Of a DNA stretch of 64,000 nt, positions 17,918 to 27,433 are shown piece after piece. The notes beneath the pieces are model-generated. The model did not search any database. It saw nothing but the letters and a program-made list of their open reading frames with translations, and was not told where the DNA came from. Position numbers and translations under genes: made by a program. This DNA is from Methylobacterium fujisawaense. GTDB lineage: Bacteria > Pseudomonadota > Alphaproteobacteria > Rhizobiales > Beijerinckiaceae. The stretch is from contig NZ_JACJIM010000009.1 in assembly GCF_014138435.1 (NCBI RefSeq), positions 158,345-222,344 of the forward strand, read 5' to 3'. Within the stretch, counting starts at the first letter, position 1, and every line of letters begins with the position of its first letter.

Positions 17918-18697
17918 ATGATCAGCTCCGCGGATCGGGCGGCCAAGTTCGAGCGCTTCAGACATATCCTTGAGGAGCCGTGGCACCAGTCGAAGGCAGG
18001 AACATTTCCGCTCTTCACCACCGATCGCTCCTACGATCTCGAGACTTACCAGAGCGAGAGCCAGGGCAATCTCCCCGAAATCTTCACGCACTTCGTCGAA
18101 GTCCAGCCGGACAAGCTGTTTATGGACCTCGGATGCGGATATCGAGGCGATATCCTATTCCACAATGTCCTGAATGTGGAAGTCTACCCGAGCCGCTCGG
18201 CCGATCTCATCGTCGATCCGACCCGCCCGTACCCGATCCGATCCGAAACTCTGGATGGCATCGGCTGCTTCGCCGTCCTCGAACACACCCGACAGCCTTG
18301 GGTTGTCGTCCGGGAGATGCGGCGCATGCTGCGCAAGGGTGGGACGGTCTTCATCGACTGGCCCTTCCTGCAACCCGTTCACGGCTACCCGAGCCACTAT
18401 TTCAACGCGACGCGGGAGGGGCTCAAGACCATCTTCGAGGACGAAGGGTTCGAGGTCGAGCTGTGCGACACGTTCGTCAACCAGACGGTCGCCTACACGG
18501 TCTCCTGGGTGCTGGGCGCCTTGAACCACCATCTGCCCGCCGAGATCCGGCCGGAACTGCTCAACATGACGGTCGGAGAGCTGATGGCCCTCGACGTTCA
18601 AGGGGAGCAGTGGCGCAGGTGGCTTGAGGCCTTGCCCGCAACCGCCCGGGAGGAGCTGGCCTGCGGAAACTCCCTGGTGGCCAAGAAGGCAGCCTGA
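17918..18697 (+). CDS. SAM-dependent methyltransferase
   Basis: The 259-residue protein is a class I methyltransferase of the Methyltransf_11 type. Motif I is MDLGCGYRGDILFHN near residue 69, an acidic strand end is in VEVYPSRSADLIVDPTRPYP, and the DGIGCFAVLEHTRQPW and EMRRMLRKGGTVFIDWPF blocks (near 111 and 135) are standard post-I motifs. It transfers methyl from S-adenosylmethionine; the gene setting suggests a sugar or lipid-linked glycan acceptor. The gene is alone on the plus strand and converges with the glycosyltransferase at 18750. A 13-bp duplication (GAAGGCAGCCTGA) spans its stop codon. Confidence 0.85.
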   Translation: MISSADRAAKFERFRHILEEPWHQSKAGTFPLFTTDRSYDLETYQSESQGNLPEIFTHFVEVQPDKLFMDLGCGYRGDILFHNVLNVEVYPSRSADLIVDPTRPYPIRSETLDGIGCFAVLEHTRQPWVVVREMRRMLRKGGTVFIDWPFLQPVHGYPSHYFNATREGLKTIFEDEGFEVELCDTFVNQTVAYTVSWVLGALNHHLPAEIRPELLNMTVGELMALDVQGEQWRRWLEALPATAREELACGNSLVAKKAA

Positions 18698-18749
18698 GCG
18701 AGAAGGCAGCCTGAGGCGGCCGGACCGCCGTCGGCTCGGGGGACGGGCT

Positions 18750-21134
18750 CTACCCCTGTTGACCCGACCGCTTGACCCGGTGGGTGAAGATCACCGAGAG
18801 CCAGGGCACCACCGTGTGCTCGACCTCGATCGAGATCAGCACCTCGAGGTGGAGGGCGTAGGGTAGGGTGAAGCGGAAGCCGCAGCGGGCCTCCTCCATG
18901 GTGGTGGGGATGTCGCCGAGCACCGCCGCGATCACGTCCGGCCGGTGGACGTCCACGGGGATGCGCTGGACCTCGCCGTCCACCTCCACGACCAGGGTCG
19001 CCTTGGCGCGGCTCGCCGACACGACCCAGCCGGCCAGCACCACCTGCCCGTCCTGGATCTCGGCCCAGACCCGATCCTGCGGGGCTTCGAGGTTGGCGCG
19101 GGCGAAGGAATCCGGCAATTCGCCGTCGAGCTCGGCCACGGTGCAGCCGACCTCGTACTTCTCGAAGCCGCGCCCCTCGCCGAAGATCCCGGCGAATTCC
19201 TTCTGGTACTGGGCGATCCGGGCGTTCTTGATGTCCTCCGGCAGGCCCGACCACTGGCCCTTGGCCTGGACCGTGTAGACCGAGAGCAATTCGCGCAGGA
19301 ACGCGATGCGCCCCTTGTCGGCGACGTAGAGGTTCATCAGCCAGTCGGCCGCCGACGCGTTCTCGTAATAGGCCTCCGGCACCCGGCGCAGGGCCTCGGC
19401 GCGGTAGAAGCAGCAGGAGAAATTGGCGGTGAGCGGCGAATTGGCCAGCACCGGGAAGCTGATCGTACCGGTCGGGTAGCGGCCCTGCTCGTCGTGCGGC
19501 AGGTAGGAGCCGGTGGCCGGGTAGTGGAGCAGCACCCAGTTGAAGCACATGTCGAGCTTGCGGTCGGTGCGTAGCATCCGCATCTGGAGGGCGATCTTGC
19601 GGTCCGACAGCCAGTAATCGTCGGCCTCACAGAAGGCGACGTAGCGGCCCGTGCAGGCCGAGAGGCAATCCTGCATGTTGCGCAGCATGCCGAGATTCTG
19701 AGGCCGGGGCCGCACTTCGATCCGCTCCGGGTCGCGCGCCCGGTAGGTTTCGACGATTCCCGCCGTCCCGTCGGTCGACTTGTCGTCGCCGATCACCACC
19801 TGCATCCGTAACAGGCCGCGCTGCCGCAGGATCGCGTCGAGGCAGCGGCCGATATCGGCCGCATGGTTGTAGGCCGTCACGATGACGCTGACGGTGAGCT
19901 GCTCCAAGAGCCACGCGCGCAGGGCCTCCGGCTCGCCGGAGAGGTCGTCCGGCGCGTCGAGGCCCATATCGCCCAGGGCGTCCCGGGCGATGTCGGGATT
20001 GGCCGCGATCAGCCGTCCGAGGCTCGGGACGTCCTCCTCGTCGAGATAGGCCTCGGCCAGCCGGCGGAAGATCGATTTCTGCGCGGCCTCGTAGCCTGCC
20101 GCGTAGCGGCCGCCGAAATGGCCGCGCAGCTTGCGGAAGAACGCGATCTCGGAATTGCCGAGCTTCTTGTGCCGGGCGAGTTCGGTGGCGTAGGTCGCCC
20201 ACATCCCGGCGGCGTGCTTGCGGTAGACCGCCATCACCTCCGGCAGGAAGCCGATGCGCCCGACCTCGGCATGCATCAGGTGGACGTACCAGTCGCCCGG
20301 GGCGATGCCCTCGTCGAACGCGAACGCCTCGGCACCGTGGTAGCGCCAGCGATAGAGCACGCTGTTGGTCTGGACGAAGTTGTGGGCCACGAGGTCGGAC
20401 AGCGACGGCTGCGGGCTGCACTGCTTCGGGTACAGCTCCTCGACCCCCGGCATGTCCTCGTAGACCACCCGCACCCGATGGAAGCAGAGGGTGAATTCCG
20501 GGCGTGCCCGCAGGAAGTCGACCTGGCGCTGGAGCTTGCGCGGGTCGGTCCAGTAATCGTCGCCTTCGCAGATCGCCACGAACTCGCCGCGGCAGCGTTC
20601 CGTGAGGTCGGCGAAGTTCCTATTCGGGCCGAGGTTCTCGCTGCGCAGGACCGCCACGAGGTTGGGATGGCGCGCGGCGTACTCGGCGACGATCTCGGCG
20701 GTCCCGTCGGTGGAGCGGTCGTCGCCAACCAGCAGCTCGAAGGGGAAGTCCGTGGCCTGGCCGAGGATGCTGTCCAGGGTCTGCCGGATGAAGGCCGCCT
20801 GGTTGTAGGTGATGCACAGGACCGAGACGACCGGCCGGTTCCAGGCCGGTGCGGGCTGGGTCTCGGCGCGGGCCCGGATCCAGGCCGCGAAGGGATTGAC
20901 GAAGCTGCCGTCGAAGGTCTCGTCCGGCGGCGCGGTGAAGTCGGCCCGGGGCCGGCGCCCGAGCCGGGCACCGTACTTCACGTAATGTTCGAGGGGCGAC
21001 AGGTCGGTGAGACCCACGTCGGGATAGCGCGTCGCGTAGCCGATATGGTCGAACAGGCCGCTGGCGTAGATCGTCGCGAAATCGTCCTGCCACGGCTCGA
21101 GCGCCGGCGCGGCCTCTCCTGCACCGTCCTGCAT
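18750..21134 (-). CDS. Glycosyltransferase with two GT2 domains and an N-terminal PDV repeat
   Basis: The 794-residue protein begins with one copy of the PDV/HY/GR repeat (FDHIGYATRYPDVGL, then LEHYVKYGARLGRRP, residues 28-63). Two GT-A family 2 domains follow. The first starts VVSVLCITYNQAAFIRQTL near 96 with CEGDDYWTD near 190; the second starts VSVIVTAYNHAADIGRCL near 413 with CEADDYWLSD near 503. Both keep the DxD-type metal site, so both may be active. The last 100 residues (GWVVSASRAKATLVVEVDG, HRPDV) look like a small beta-sandwich module seen beside other glycosyltransferases. It is the last gene of a minus-strand run from 25021. Probably polymerises or extends a surface glycan; donor and acceptor unknown. 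Confidence 0.88.
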   Translation of the reverse strand: MQDGAGEAAPALEPWQDDFATIYASGLFDHIGYATRYPDVGLTDLSPLEHYVKYGARLGRRPRADFTAPPDETFDGSFVNPFAAWIRARAETQPAPAWNRPVVSVLCITYNQAAFIRQTLDSILGQATDFPFELLVGDDRSTDGTAEIVAEYAARHPNLVAVLRSENLGPNRNFADLTERCRGEFVAICEGDDYWTDPRKLQRQVDFLRARPEFTLCFHRVRVVYEDMPGVEELYPKQCSPQPSLSDLVAHNFVQTNSVLYRWRYHGAEAFAFDEGIAPGDWYVHLMHAEVGRIGFLPEVMAVYRKHAAGMWATYATELARHKKLGNSEIAFFRKLRGHFGGRYAAGYEAAQKSIFRRLAEAYLDEEDVPSLGRLIAANPDIARDALGDMGLDAPDDLSGEPEALRAWLLEQLTVSVIVTAYNHAADIGRCLDAILRQRGLLRMQVVIGDDKSTDGTAGIVETYRARDPERIEVRPRPQNLGMLRNMQDCLSACTGRYVAFCEADDYWLSDRKIALQMRMLRTDRKLDMCFNWVLLHYPATGSYLPHDEQGRYPTGTISFPVLANSPLTANFSCCFYRAEALRRVPEAYYENASAADWLMNLYVADKGRIAFLRELLSVYTVQAKGQWSGLPEDIKNARIAQYQKEFAGIFGEGRGFEKYEVGCTVAELDGELPDSFARANLEAPQDRVWAEIQDGQVVLAGWVVSASRAKATLVVEVDGEVQRIPVDVHRPDVIAAVLGDIPTTMEEARCGFRFTLPYALHLEVLISIEVEHTVVPWLSVIFTHRVKRSGQQG

Positions 21135-21186
21135 CGATCAGATCCCTCGAACGCGCGTCAGCGGGCCGCTTCCCCAGACCGGACCC

Positions 21187-21603
21187 TCAGAGGGTGCTGG
21201 GGAGGCGCCCTTCCTCGGAGCCGTGGTTGTAATAGTGCTGCGTCGGATCGGCGCCGGCATTCGCGACGTCGTCGTTGCACGCGAGGTAGTACTGGCGGTC
21301 GAACAACCCGGAGGTTTCGAGCCATCCGAGCATCGTCGCCTCGGGCACGACGGGGGCACGATCGGGCGTGGCAGCCGCAGCCTCGCGGTAGAGATGCGCG
21401 AACCGGGCGATCCGGGCGGCCACCTCCTTGGCGGCCGGCCTGCGGACCGAGGAAGCGACGACGCTCGACTGCTCACCGGGGCGCCGACGCTGGAGGTCGG
21501 CCTCGGCCAGACGCACCAGACGGGCGAGTTCGCCCTGGGCCTCCTTGAGCCGTGCCTGGGTCTCGGCGAGCTCGGCCCGCAGCGCTTCCACGTCCTCGCC
21601 CAC
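21187..21603 (-). CDS. Small coiled-coil protein ending in one PDV repeat
   Basis: About 138 residues from the GTG at 21603, which has GGAG 6 nt upstream; a TTG at 21738 in the same frame would add 45 Pro/Arg-rich residues that look non-coding. Residues 5-40 form a heptad-like coiled coil (EALRAELAETQARLKEAQ). The C-terminus is a single repeat unit (FDRQYYLACNDDVANAG, then HYYNHGSEEGRLPS) and has no catalytic domain. It sits between two glycosyltransferases on the same strand. It may be an oligomerising adaptor using the repeat as an interaction module; that role is inferred. Confidence 0.65.
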   Translation of the reverse strand: MGEDVEALRAELAETQARLKEAQGELARLVRLAEADLQRRRPGEQSSVVASSVRRPAAKEVAARIARFAHLYREAAAATPDRAPVVPEATMLGWLETSGLFDRQYYLACNDDVANAGADPTQHYYNHGSEEGRLPSTL

Positions 21604-21768
21604 GGTCGGCTCCGTCTCAGTCGCGACGCTCTCAGGAGCTGGCGCGCATGGGCGCGGCGTGAACGGCCGGGGACCGGCGCGACAGCGCGCTCCTGTCGGG
21701 TGAGGCGGGGTGATACGATTGCCCCCCAGACCGGTCAACCCTGAGGCATCGGCGCGCCCGGCCGCGTG

Positions 21769-22824
21769 TCAGCGCGGCATAAGCAGTCCGACGACGCGGC
21801 GCAGCGCCAGGGCGTCCTGCACGGGGGAGGGGGCGGTGCGGAAGCCGCCCGCCGCCCCGGCCTCCGTCGACAGCCAGGCGGGCTGCGTCTCCGGGTCCGG
21901 AAAGAGCTGCCGGGCGACGGTTTCGATCGGCTCGCCGGTGAACCAGGGCGCATAGGTCGCGGTGAAGAACCGGAAGTAGACCGGCCAGTTCTCGGGCGTC
22001 GGTGCCAGCCGGTTGTCCGTCGCCCCCCGGGCGATCAGCGACAGATAGGTCTTCAGCGCCGCCGATCCCTCGCCGTGCATCAGGTCGCCGGTGGATTTGA
22101 GCGTGTTGGTCGCATGGGTCCGGTAACGGAGGTGCGGGGTCGGCACGAAGACCGGCTCCACGTGGACCATGCAGCGGATGAGGAAGTCCCAGTCGTGGCA
22201 CATGCGGTAGGCCGCGAAGGGGCCGACCGTCTCGTAGAGCCCGCGCGAGAAGACGAGGTTGCCGCTCGTCACCGCGATGTTGTGGCGGAGGAGCGCGAAG
22301 CCGACGGTCGGGCAGGCCCCCGCCTGGCCCAGGACGTCACGGTACCACGTGCGGACCGGGTCGTCCTCGGCGAGCCGGGCACCCGAATCGTCCATGAAGT
22401 CGACACCCGTAAAGGCGATGAAATCACCCTCCGGCGGCAGCGCGTCGCAGATCACCCGGAACCGGTCGGGGCCATAGGCATCGTCTGAGTTCAGGATGGT
22501 GAGCGCGTCGCCGCTGGCCTTGGACAGGCCGAGCGCGATCGCCGCATGCGCCCCACCGTTGCGGTCGAGCAGCGCGCACTGGATCCGGACCGGTCCGGCA
22601 TAGCCCTCGATCGTCCGGGCGATGACGGCCCGCGACTCGTCGGTCGAGCAATCGTCGACGATGATCAACTCGTCGACCGGGCGGTCCTGATCCAGGACGG
22701 AGCGGATCGCCTGCGCGATGTAGGGTGCGTGGTTGTAGGATGGGATGACGACCGAGATCCGCCGCGCCGTCGGCGGGCGGGCTTCGGGCCGCGGGCGCGC
22801 GGACTTGGTCAGGAACCGCAACAT
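21769..22824 (-). CDS. Glycosyltransferase family 2
   Basis: The 351-residue protein is a single GT-A family 2 enzyme. It starts with RRISVVIPSYNHAPYIAQAI near residue 21, has VDELIIVDDCSTDESRAV, then the metal site LTILNSDDAYGPDRF near 109, and an acceptor-side segment MCHDWDFLIRCM (HDWD motif) near 206. It lacks membrane helices and is likely cytoplasmic or membrane-associated. The ATG at 22824 is preferred to a GTG 12 nt upstream because a GAGATAGG element precedes it. It lies 43 nt downstream of the GT-B enzyme at 22868. Sugar specificity cannot be read. Confidence 0.9.
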   Translation of the reverse strand: MLRFLTKSARPRPEARPPTARRISVVIPSYNHAPYIAQAIRSVLDQDRPVDELIIVDDCSTDESRAVIARTIEGYAGPVRIQCALLDRNGGAHAAIALGLSKASGDALTILNSDDAYGPDRFRVICDALPPEGDFIAFTGVDFMDDSGARLAEDDPVRTWYRDVLGQAGACPTVGFALLRHNIAVTSGNLVFSRGLYETVGPFAAYRMCHDWDFLIRCMVHVEPVFVPTPHLRYRTHATNTLKSTGDLMHGEGSAALKTYLSLIARGATDNRLAPTPENWPVYFRFFTATYAPWFTGEPIETVARQLFPDPETQPAWLSTEAGAAGGFRTAPSPVQDALALRRVVGLLMPR

Positions 22825-22867
22825 CGGCGCGTGCACCTATCTCTGCGCGATCCGACGGGCCGCGCCT

Positions 22868-25021
22868 CTACGCGGCATCGAGCTGTCCCCGAAGCAGGTC
22901 GAGGCGCGGCCGCATCTGCCGCTCGAAGCTGTATTCCCGCAGGATGGCGAGCCGGCCGGCCTCGCCGAGCCGCCGGAGCGCCTCCCGGTCTCCGGCGTAG
23001 AACTCGATCCGGGCGGCGATCCCGTCGGCGTCGCGCGTGATCAGCTCGAATTCTTCGCCGGGCAGCATGGCGGGGGACCCGTCGAGCCGGCGGTTCAGGG
23101 CAAGGGAATCGGAGAGGAACATCGCCACGCCGCGCAGGCCCGCCTCGACGCAGGATGTGGTCGGGAAGCCGTCGAAGGATCCGCGGCCGCCGTCGCGCTC
23201 CATCGGCGACTGGTTGGGCGAGATGACGATGTCCATGCCGGGATAGAAGTCCTGGAAGAACGAGGCCGGCTGCACGCCGTGGAAACGGACACGGTCGATC
23301 CGCGTGAGGCCGAGCAGGTCCGGCGTCCAGTCGCCGACATAGTGCCACTCGAAGCGCGGATCGTCCGCGTAGCGGCGGACGAGGTCGGTGAAGACGTCGC
23401 AGCCCTTCTCGATGCCGAACTCCGTATAGCGCTGCGCCACGAAGCAGATCCGGATCGTGTCCTGCAGCGGACGCCCGATCCGCGAGCAACGCGCGCTCGC
23501 CGCGACATCCCAGCAATCGGGCGAGACGGCGCCGAAGACGAAGGCGATCTGATCCGGATCGCACCAGCCCCGGTCGAGCAGGTAGTCGCGCTGCAGGGTA
23601 TGGGTCGTGAGCACCTTGGCGAAGCGGCGATCGCCGAGCACGCGCCGGAGCTTGGCATCCGACACGGGATCGTTCGGCATGAAGCCGCCCCCCGGATAGA
23701 GGGTGAAGACGAAGCGCTCGGCGCGCAGGTCCGGGTTCGAGGCCAGCAGCACGGCGGCGTTGTGCAGGAAGGTCGTGTGCAGGACCTTGGCGCTGAGATC
23801 GTGGCCGGTGTTCAGGGCGCGCACCCGGCCGGCCAGGGTCGGATGCTCCGCCTCGAACTGCCGCACTTCGTCGAGGAAGGTCCGGTCCGGCCGGTAGCGG
23901 TCGATGTCGCGCAGCGACGAGGCGGCCCGGCTGTCCGGGATGGCGGACAGATAGGTGAGCAGCTCGCCGTAGCGGAACGCCGAGAACCGGGACGGGAAGC
24001 TCGAATCGACGAGGAGGAGGCCGGTTCCTCGGAGCCGGGCCGGCCGGATCGGACCCGTCACCTGCGGGTGGGCGGCCCAGGCCTGGTTGGCCGCCTGCCA
24101 CGCTTGCGGCGCGAAATCCGGAACGGCACGGCTCTCGGCATGGAGCCGCTCGGCCTGGGTCCGGTCGCGGGCGAGGAGGTCGTGGAGGGCTCGGGTATGG
24201 GGGCTGGCATCGCCGAGTTCGAGGGCGAGGCGCGCCTGCTCCTCGGATTCCACGAGCCGGCCCCAGGTCCGGAAGATGACCGCGAGGCGGAACCGGAACA
24301 GGGCCGGATCCTCGCAGCCCACCGCCAGGGCGATCTCGTAGGCCGCCGCTGCGGTCCCCAGCCGGCCCAGCGTCTCGGCCTGGTAGGCGGCCAGACCGCA
24401 CCGGGCGATCAGGCCGGCGCCCTCGACCTCCGCGGCTGCGCGGGCAGCCTCGAGCGCCCCGTCGCGCCGCCCCAGGGCGAGCAGCGCTCCGACGCGCACG
24501 AGGAGCGCCTGAAGGCCGGCGACCGGACCGCCCGCCAGCAGCGCGAGCGCCGCCGCGGGATCGTTGGCGTGCAGCCGCTCGGACGCGGCCTGGACCCGTG
24601 CATAGGGGTTTTCTGGATCGTGGGTCAGCGCCGCCGCACTGGCCTCGGCGAGGGCGCGGCCTTCCAGGAGGTTGGGCAGCCGTCCTTCCGGGGCCCCGTA
24701 ATGGAGATAGTGGCCCAGCGGATTGACCCCGGCTGCGGCGATATCGGGATAGAGGGTCAGATAGGTGCGGGTGCTGAACAGCGGACCGGGATCGAGCCCG
24801 ATCGCGGCGCCATGGACGCAGTAATGCTCGGCCGGGCTGAGGCTGGTGGCCTCCGCGGCCGACACCTGCGCCCGGTAGAAGGCCGAATCGAAGAGGGGAT
24901 TCGGATCGCGTTCGGAGCACCAGCCCTCGGCCGCGTAGGCTTCCGGCGTCGCGACGCCGCGGTGACCGTAGCGGCGGGTCACCGAATCCGCGTCGAACAA
25001 TCCAGCCAGATCCGGATGCAT
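22868..25021 (-). CDS. GT-B glycosyltransferase with N-terminal PDV repeats
   Basis: The 717-residue protein starts with two or three copies of the repeat: a degenerate one (FDADSVTRRYG), one beginning FDSAFYRAQV near 44, and a good copy at 80-117 (YLTLYPDIAAAGVNPLGHY, then APEGRLPN). Residues 120-300 are Ala/Leu-rich paired helices resembling TPR repeats. From about 330 the protein looks like a GT4-type GT-B enzyme, with TIRICFVAQRYTEFGIEKG, a GMDIVISPNQSP segment and the donor-site motif FPTTSCVEAGLRGVAMFLSDS near 620. Such enzymes are retaining transferases using nucleotide sugars. It is first in a minus-strand run of four genes. Confidence 0.82.
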   Translation of the reverse strand: MHPDLAGLFDADSVTRRYGHRGVATPEAYAAEGWCSERDPNPLFDSAFYRAQVSAAEATSLSPAEHYCVHGAAIGLDPGPLFSTRTYLTLYPDIAAAGVNPLGHYLHYGAPEGRLPNLLEGRALAEASAAALTHDPENPYARVQAASERLHANDPAAALALLAGGPVAGLQALLVRVGALLALGRRDGALEAARAAAEVEGAGLIARCGLAAYQAETLGRLGTAAAAYEIALAVGCEDPALFRFRLAVIFRTWGRLVESEEQARLALELGDASPHTRALHDLLARDRTQAERLHAESRAVPDFAPQAWQAANQAWAAHPQVTGPIRPARLRGTGLLLVDSSFPSRFSAFRYGELLTYLSAIPDSRAASSLRDIDRYRPDRTFLDEVRQFEAEHPTLAGRVRALNTGHDLSAKVLHTTFLHNAAVLLASNPDLRAERFVFTLYPGGGFMPNDPVSDAKLRRVLGDRRFAKVLTTHTLQRDYLLDRGWCDPDQIAFVFGAVSPDCWDVAASARCSRIGRPLQDTIRICFVAQRYTEFGIEKGCDVFTDLVRRYADDPRFEWHYVGDWTPDLLGLTRIDRVRFHGVQPASFFQDFYPGMDIVISPNQSPMERDGGRGSFDGFPTTSCVEAGLRGVAMFLSDSLALNRRLDGSPAMLPGEEFELITRDADGIAARIEFYAGDREALRRLGEAGRLAILREYSFERQMRPRLDLLRGQLDAA

Positions 25022-25203
25022 GCCGTCGTCCGTTTCTCTCGGCGCGCCCGCACGGGCCGGCTCCGGACGGAGGGACGTCTGACCGTCCGGCCGGCGCGCT
25101 CACGTCCCGCCGAGCCGTTGCGCGGGGGCTTCTCGCATAGCGGGTCCCGTGTGCCTACCCTGCCCGACGGCGGAGGAGGGGCCTGAGGCGCGGGCCCGCT
25201 CCA

Positions 25204-26262
25204 TCAGGCCAACGCGCCGGCGGTCCCCTCTGCGGTGTCGGGCGCGGCGCCCTGGCCCGTCAGACGCCAGCCGATGACGATCAGGAGAACGACCGGCACG
25301 ACGAGGATCAGCGCGGCGCCGAGGATCCCGACATGCCCGACGAGGCGTCCGTAGAAGCCACCGGTCACGCCATCATGCCACGAGACCAGCGTCATCCCGA
25401 CGGCCGACGCGACGATGAGGGCGGGGATCTTGAACCACAGGGGCAGGGCGCGTCGGCGCGGCGGCACGATCGCATCGAGGCCGGTCTCGCTCCGGCCGGC
25501 TTCCCGCTGGGTCAGGAGTGCTTCGACCTGGTCGGCGAAATCCGCCTGGATCCGGTCGCGCCGCGCGGCGTCGTCGTCGCGCGCAAGCGGCGCCGCCTGC
25601 GGCGCGCTCCCGTCCGGCCCCTCGGCCAGCGGCCCCGGGATCGCCGCCTCGGCGGCGACCATCAGGCGCGCCTCGTGCCGGCGCATGAACAGCCAGAGTG
25701 CGACGGCGCCCATCAGGACGAAGGCCAGCAGCCCGAGGCCGACCGGCCCCATGACGTTCTCGATGGAGCGCCCGCAGAGATACGCGCCGAAGCCCATGAT
25801 CGAGGCCCAGGCGACGCCGCCCAGCGCATTGAAGGCGAAGAAGCGGCGGGCGTCGAGCTTGTTCACGCCGGCAAGCACCGCCGCATAGGCGCGCAGCATC
25901 GCGGTGAAGCGGCCGAAGAACACGATCTTCCCGCCGTGCCGGCGGAACAGGTATTGGCCGAGCTTGAGCCGGCCGTGATCGAGGCCGATCAGGTGCCCCT
26001 TGCGCAGGAGCAGGGGCAGACCCCAGCGGCGGCCGACCCAGTAGCCGGCATTGTCGCCCAGGATGGCCGCGGTTGCCGCGATGGCCACCACCACGGCGAT
26101 GTTGATGTTGCCGGTGCTGCCGGCATAGGCCGCCGAGGTCAGCAGGACCGTCTCGCCCGGCAGGGGCAGGCCGGCGCTCTCCAGCGTGATGATGACGAAG
26201 ATCGCCAGGTAGCCATAGTGCGCGATCAGGTCGGCGATCGGCAGATCGTGCAGGAAGGACAT
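25204..26262 (-). CDS. DedA family membrane protein with extended C-terminus
   Basis: Residues 1-215 are a DedA/VTT-domain protein: membrane segments near 15-40, 55-80, 140-165 and 175-195, the E-x-x-x-x-P-x-P-(G/S)-E pattern in ESAGLPLPGETVLL near 28, and GRFTAMLRAYAAVLAGV near 116. DedA proteins are linked to lipid-carrier and phospholipid flipping and to membrane homeostasis. Residues 220-290 are a charged cytoplasmic stretch and two more hydrophobic segments follow (PALIVASAVGMTLVSW and ILGAALILVVPVVLLIVIGW). That makes 352 residues against the usual 200 or so. In a glycan locus a role in recycling the undecaprenyl carrier is attractive but inferred. Confidence 0.9.
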   Translation of the reverse strand: MSFLHDLPIADLIAHYGYLAIFVIITLESAGLPLPGETVLLTSAAYAGSTGNINIAVVVAIAATAAILGDNAGYWVGRRWGLPLLLRKGHLIGLDHGRLKLGQYLFRRHGGKIVFFGRFTAMLRAYAAVLAGVNKLDARRFFAFNALGGVAWASIMGFGAYLCGRSIENVMGPVGLGLLAFVLMGAVALWLFMRRHEARLMVAAEAAIPGPLAEGPDGSAPQAAPLARDDDAARRDRIQADFADQVEALLTQREAGRSETGLDAIVPPRRRALPLWFKIPALIVASAVGMTLVSWHDGVTGGFYGRLVGHVGILGAALILVVPVVLLIVIGWRLTGQGAAPDTAEGTAGALA

Positions 26263-26389
26263 GCGGTCTCCGTGCGGCTCGCAGGTCGCGCTGTCGACGA
26301 CAAACGTGGCCGCTCCGGGGCGGCGTGACGATCAAGACCGCCGCACAGGCGCCGTCCCGCCGTCGGCCGCGACGGCGGTCACGGGCGCT

Positions 26390-27433
26390 TCATCCCTCAC
26401 GGGCGGGGTGCGGCGCCGCAGCGCCCGCTCCGATCTCGGCGAGATGGGCGCGCATCCACGCGATGGTGCTGATGAGCCCCTCGCGCAGGGCGACGCGCGG
26501 TTGCCAGTCGAGCTCGGACCGGATCAGCGCGGTGTCGAGGACGTTGGCGGGCACGTCGGCGGCGCGGCTCGGCTTGTGGATGCAGGGCAGGCGATCCCGG
26601 CCGAAGGCCACCTCCAGCTCCGCGATGATCTGGTTGACGCTCAGGCCCCTGCCGCTCCCGACATTCAGCACCTTGTGCGGCCCGTCATAGGACACCGCGG
26701 CGAGGAACGCGTCGCTGACATCGTCGACGTGCAGGAAGTCTCGCACCACCTCCCCGGTCCCCCAGACCTCCAGCGGCAGGCCCAAGAGGACACGGTGGAT
26801 GTAGCTGCCGATCAGGCCCTGGTGCTTGGTGCCGAGCTGAAACCGGCCGTACGGGTTCGCGATCCGGAGGATCTGGTAGTCGATCCCGTGGAGATGCCGG
26901 TACAGGTGGAGCGACTTCTCGATCATCAGCTTGCCGATGCCGTAGGCCGAGATCGGGTCGGTCGGCGCCTGCTCGGGGATCGGGATGGCCCGGGGAATGC
27001 CGTAGATCGCGCCGCCGGAGGACGAGAACACGAGCTTCCTGATCCGGGCCGAGCGGCAGATCTCGAGCAGATGCAGGGTGGCGATCGGCGCGGCGGCGAG
27101 TTCCGCGGACGGATCCCGGTTCGAACTTTCCGGGATCGAGCCGGCGATGAGGTGGAAGACGACGTCCTGACGTTCGACGGCGTTGGCGATTGCGAGGCGG
27201 TCGGCGAACTGGCCGGTGACCCGGGCGACACGTCGGTCGAGCACCTCGGACTGGATGTGGCTGCGGCTGAAACAGGTGACTTCGGCCCCCGCCGCCGCGA
27301 GGCGGTTGCACAGGTTCAGCCCGAGGAAGCCGCCGCCGCCCAGCACGAGGCAGCGGAGCCCCGCCATGGACGGCGCGGGCTGACCGGATCCGGCGGGATC
27401 GAGCGGCTGCGGGCCCTGCCGGGTCTCACTCAT
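26390..27433 (-). CDS. NAD-dependent sugar epimerase/dehydratase, GalE-like
   Basis: The 347-residue extended short-chain dehydrogenase has the nucleotide motif CLVLGGGGFLGLNLCNRLAA near residue 28. The catalytic SSSGGAIYG region near 128 and YGIGKLMIEKSLHLY (YxxxK) near 157 follow, with RIANPYGRFQ and VVRDFLHVDDVSDAF beyond. This is the pattern of UDP-glucose 4-epimerases and related 4,6-dehydratases. The ATG at 27433 overlaps the stop of the GT61 gene (ATGA), so the two are coupled. It likely makes a UDP-hexose for the locus; GalE activity is the simplest guess. Confidence 0.88.
   Translation of the reverse strand: MSETRQGPQPLDPAGSGQPAPSMAGLRCLVLGGGGFLGLNLCNRLAAAGAEVTCFSRSHIQSEVLDRRVARVTGQFADRLAIANAVERQDVVFHLIAGSIPESSNRDPSAELAAAPIATLHLLEICRSARIRKLVFSSSGGAIYGIPRAIPIPEQAPTDPISAYGIGKLMIEKSLHLYRHLHGIDYQILRIANPYGRFQLGTKHQGLIGSYIHRVLLGLPLEVWGTGEVVRDFLHVDDVSDAFLAAVSYDGPHKVLNVGSGRGLSVNQIIAELEVAFGRDRLPCIHKPSRAADVPANVLDTALIRSELDWQPRVALREGLISTIAWMRAHLAEIGAGAAAPHPAREG

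Noticed and set aside
18688..18720. 13-bp duplication GAAGGCAGCCTGA across the methyltransferase stop
   Set aside because: Two short copies only, without features of a mobile or regulatory element; noted in the gene entry.
22745..25186. Long plus-strand frame opposite the GT-B gene
   Set aside because: It is the antisense shadow of a gene with glycosyltransferase motifs; GC-rich codons keep it open by chance.
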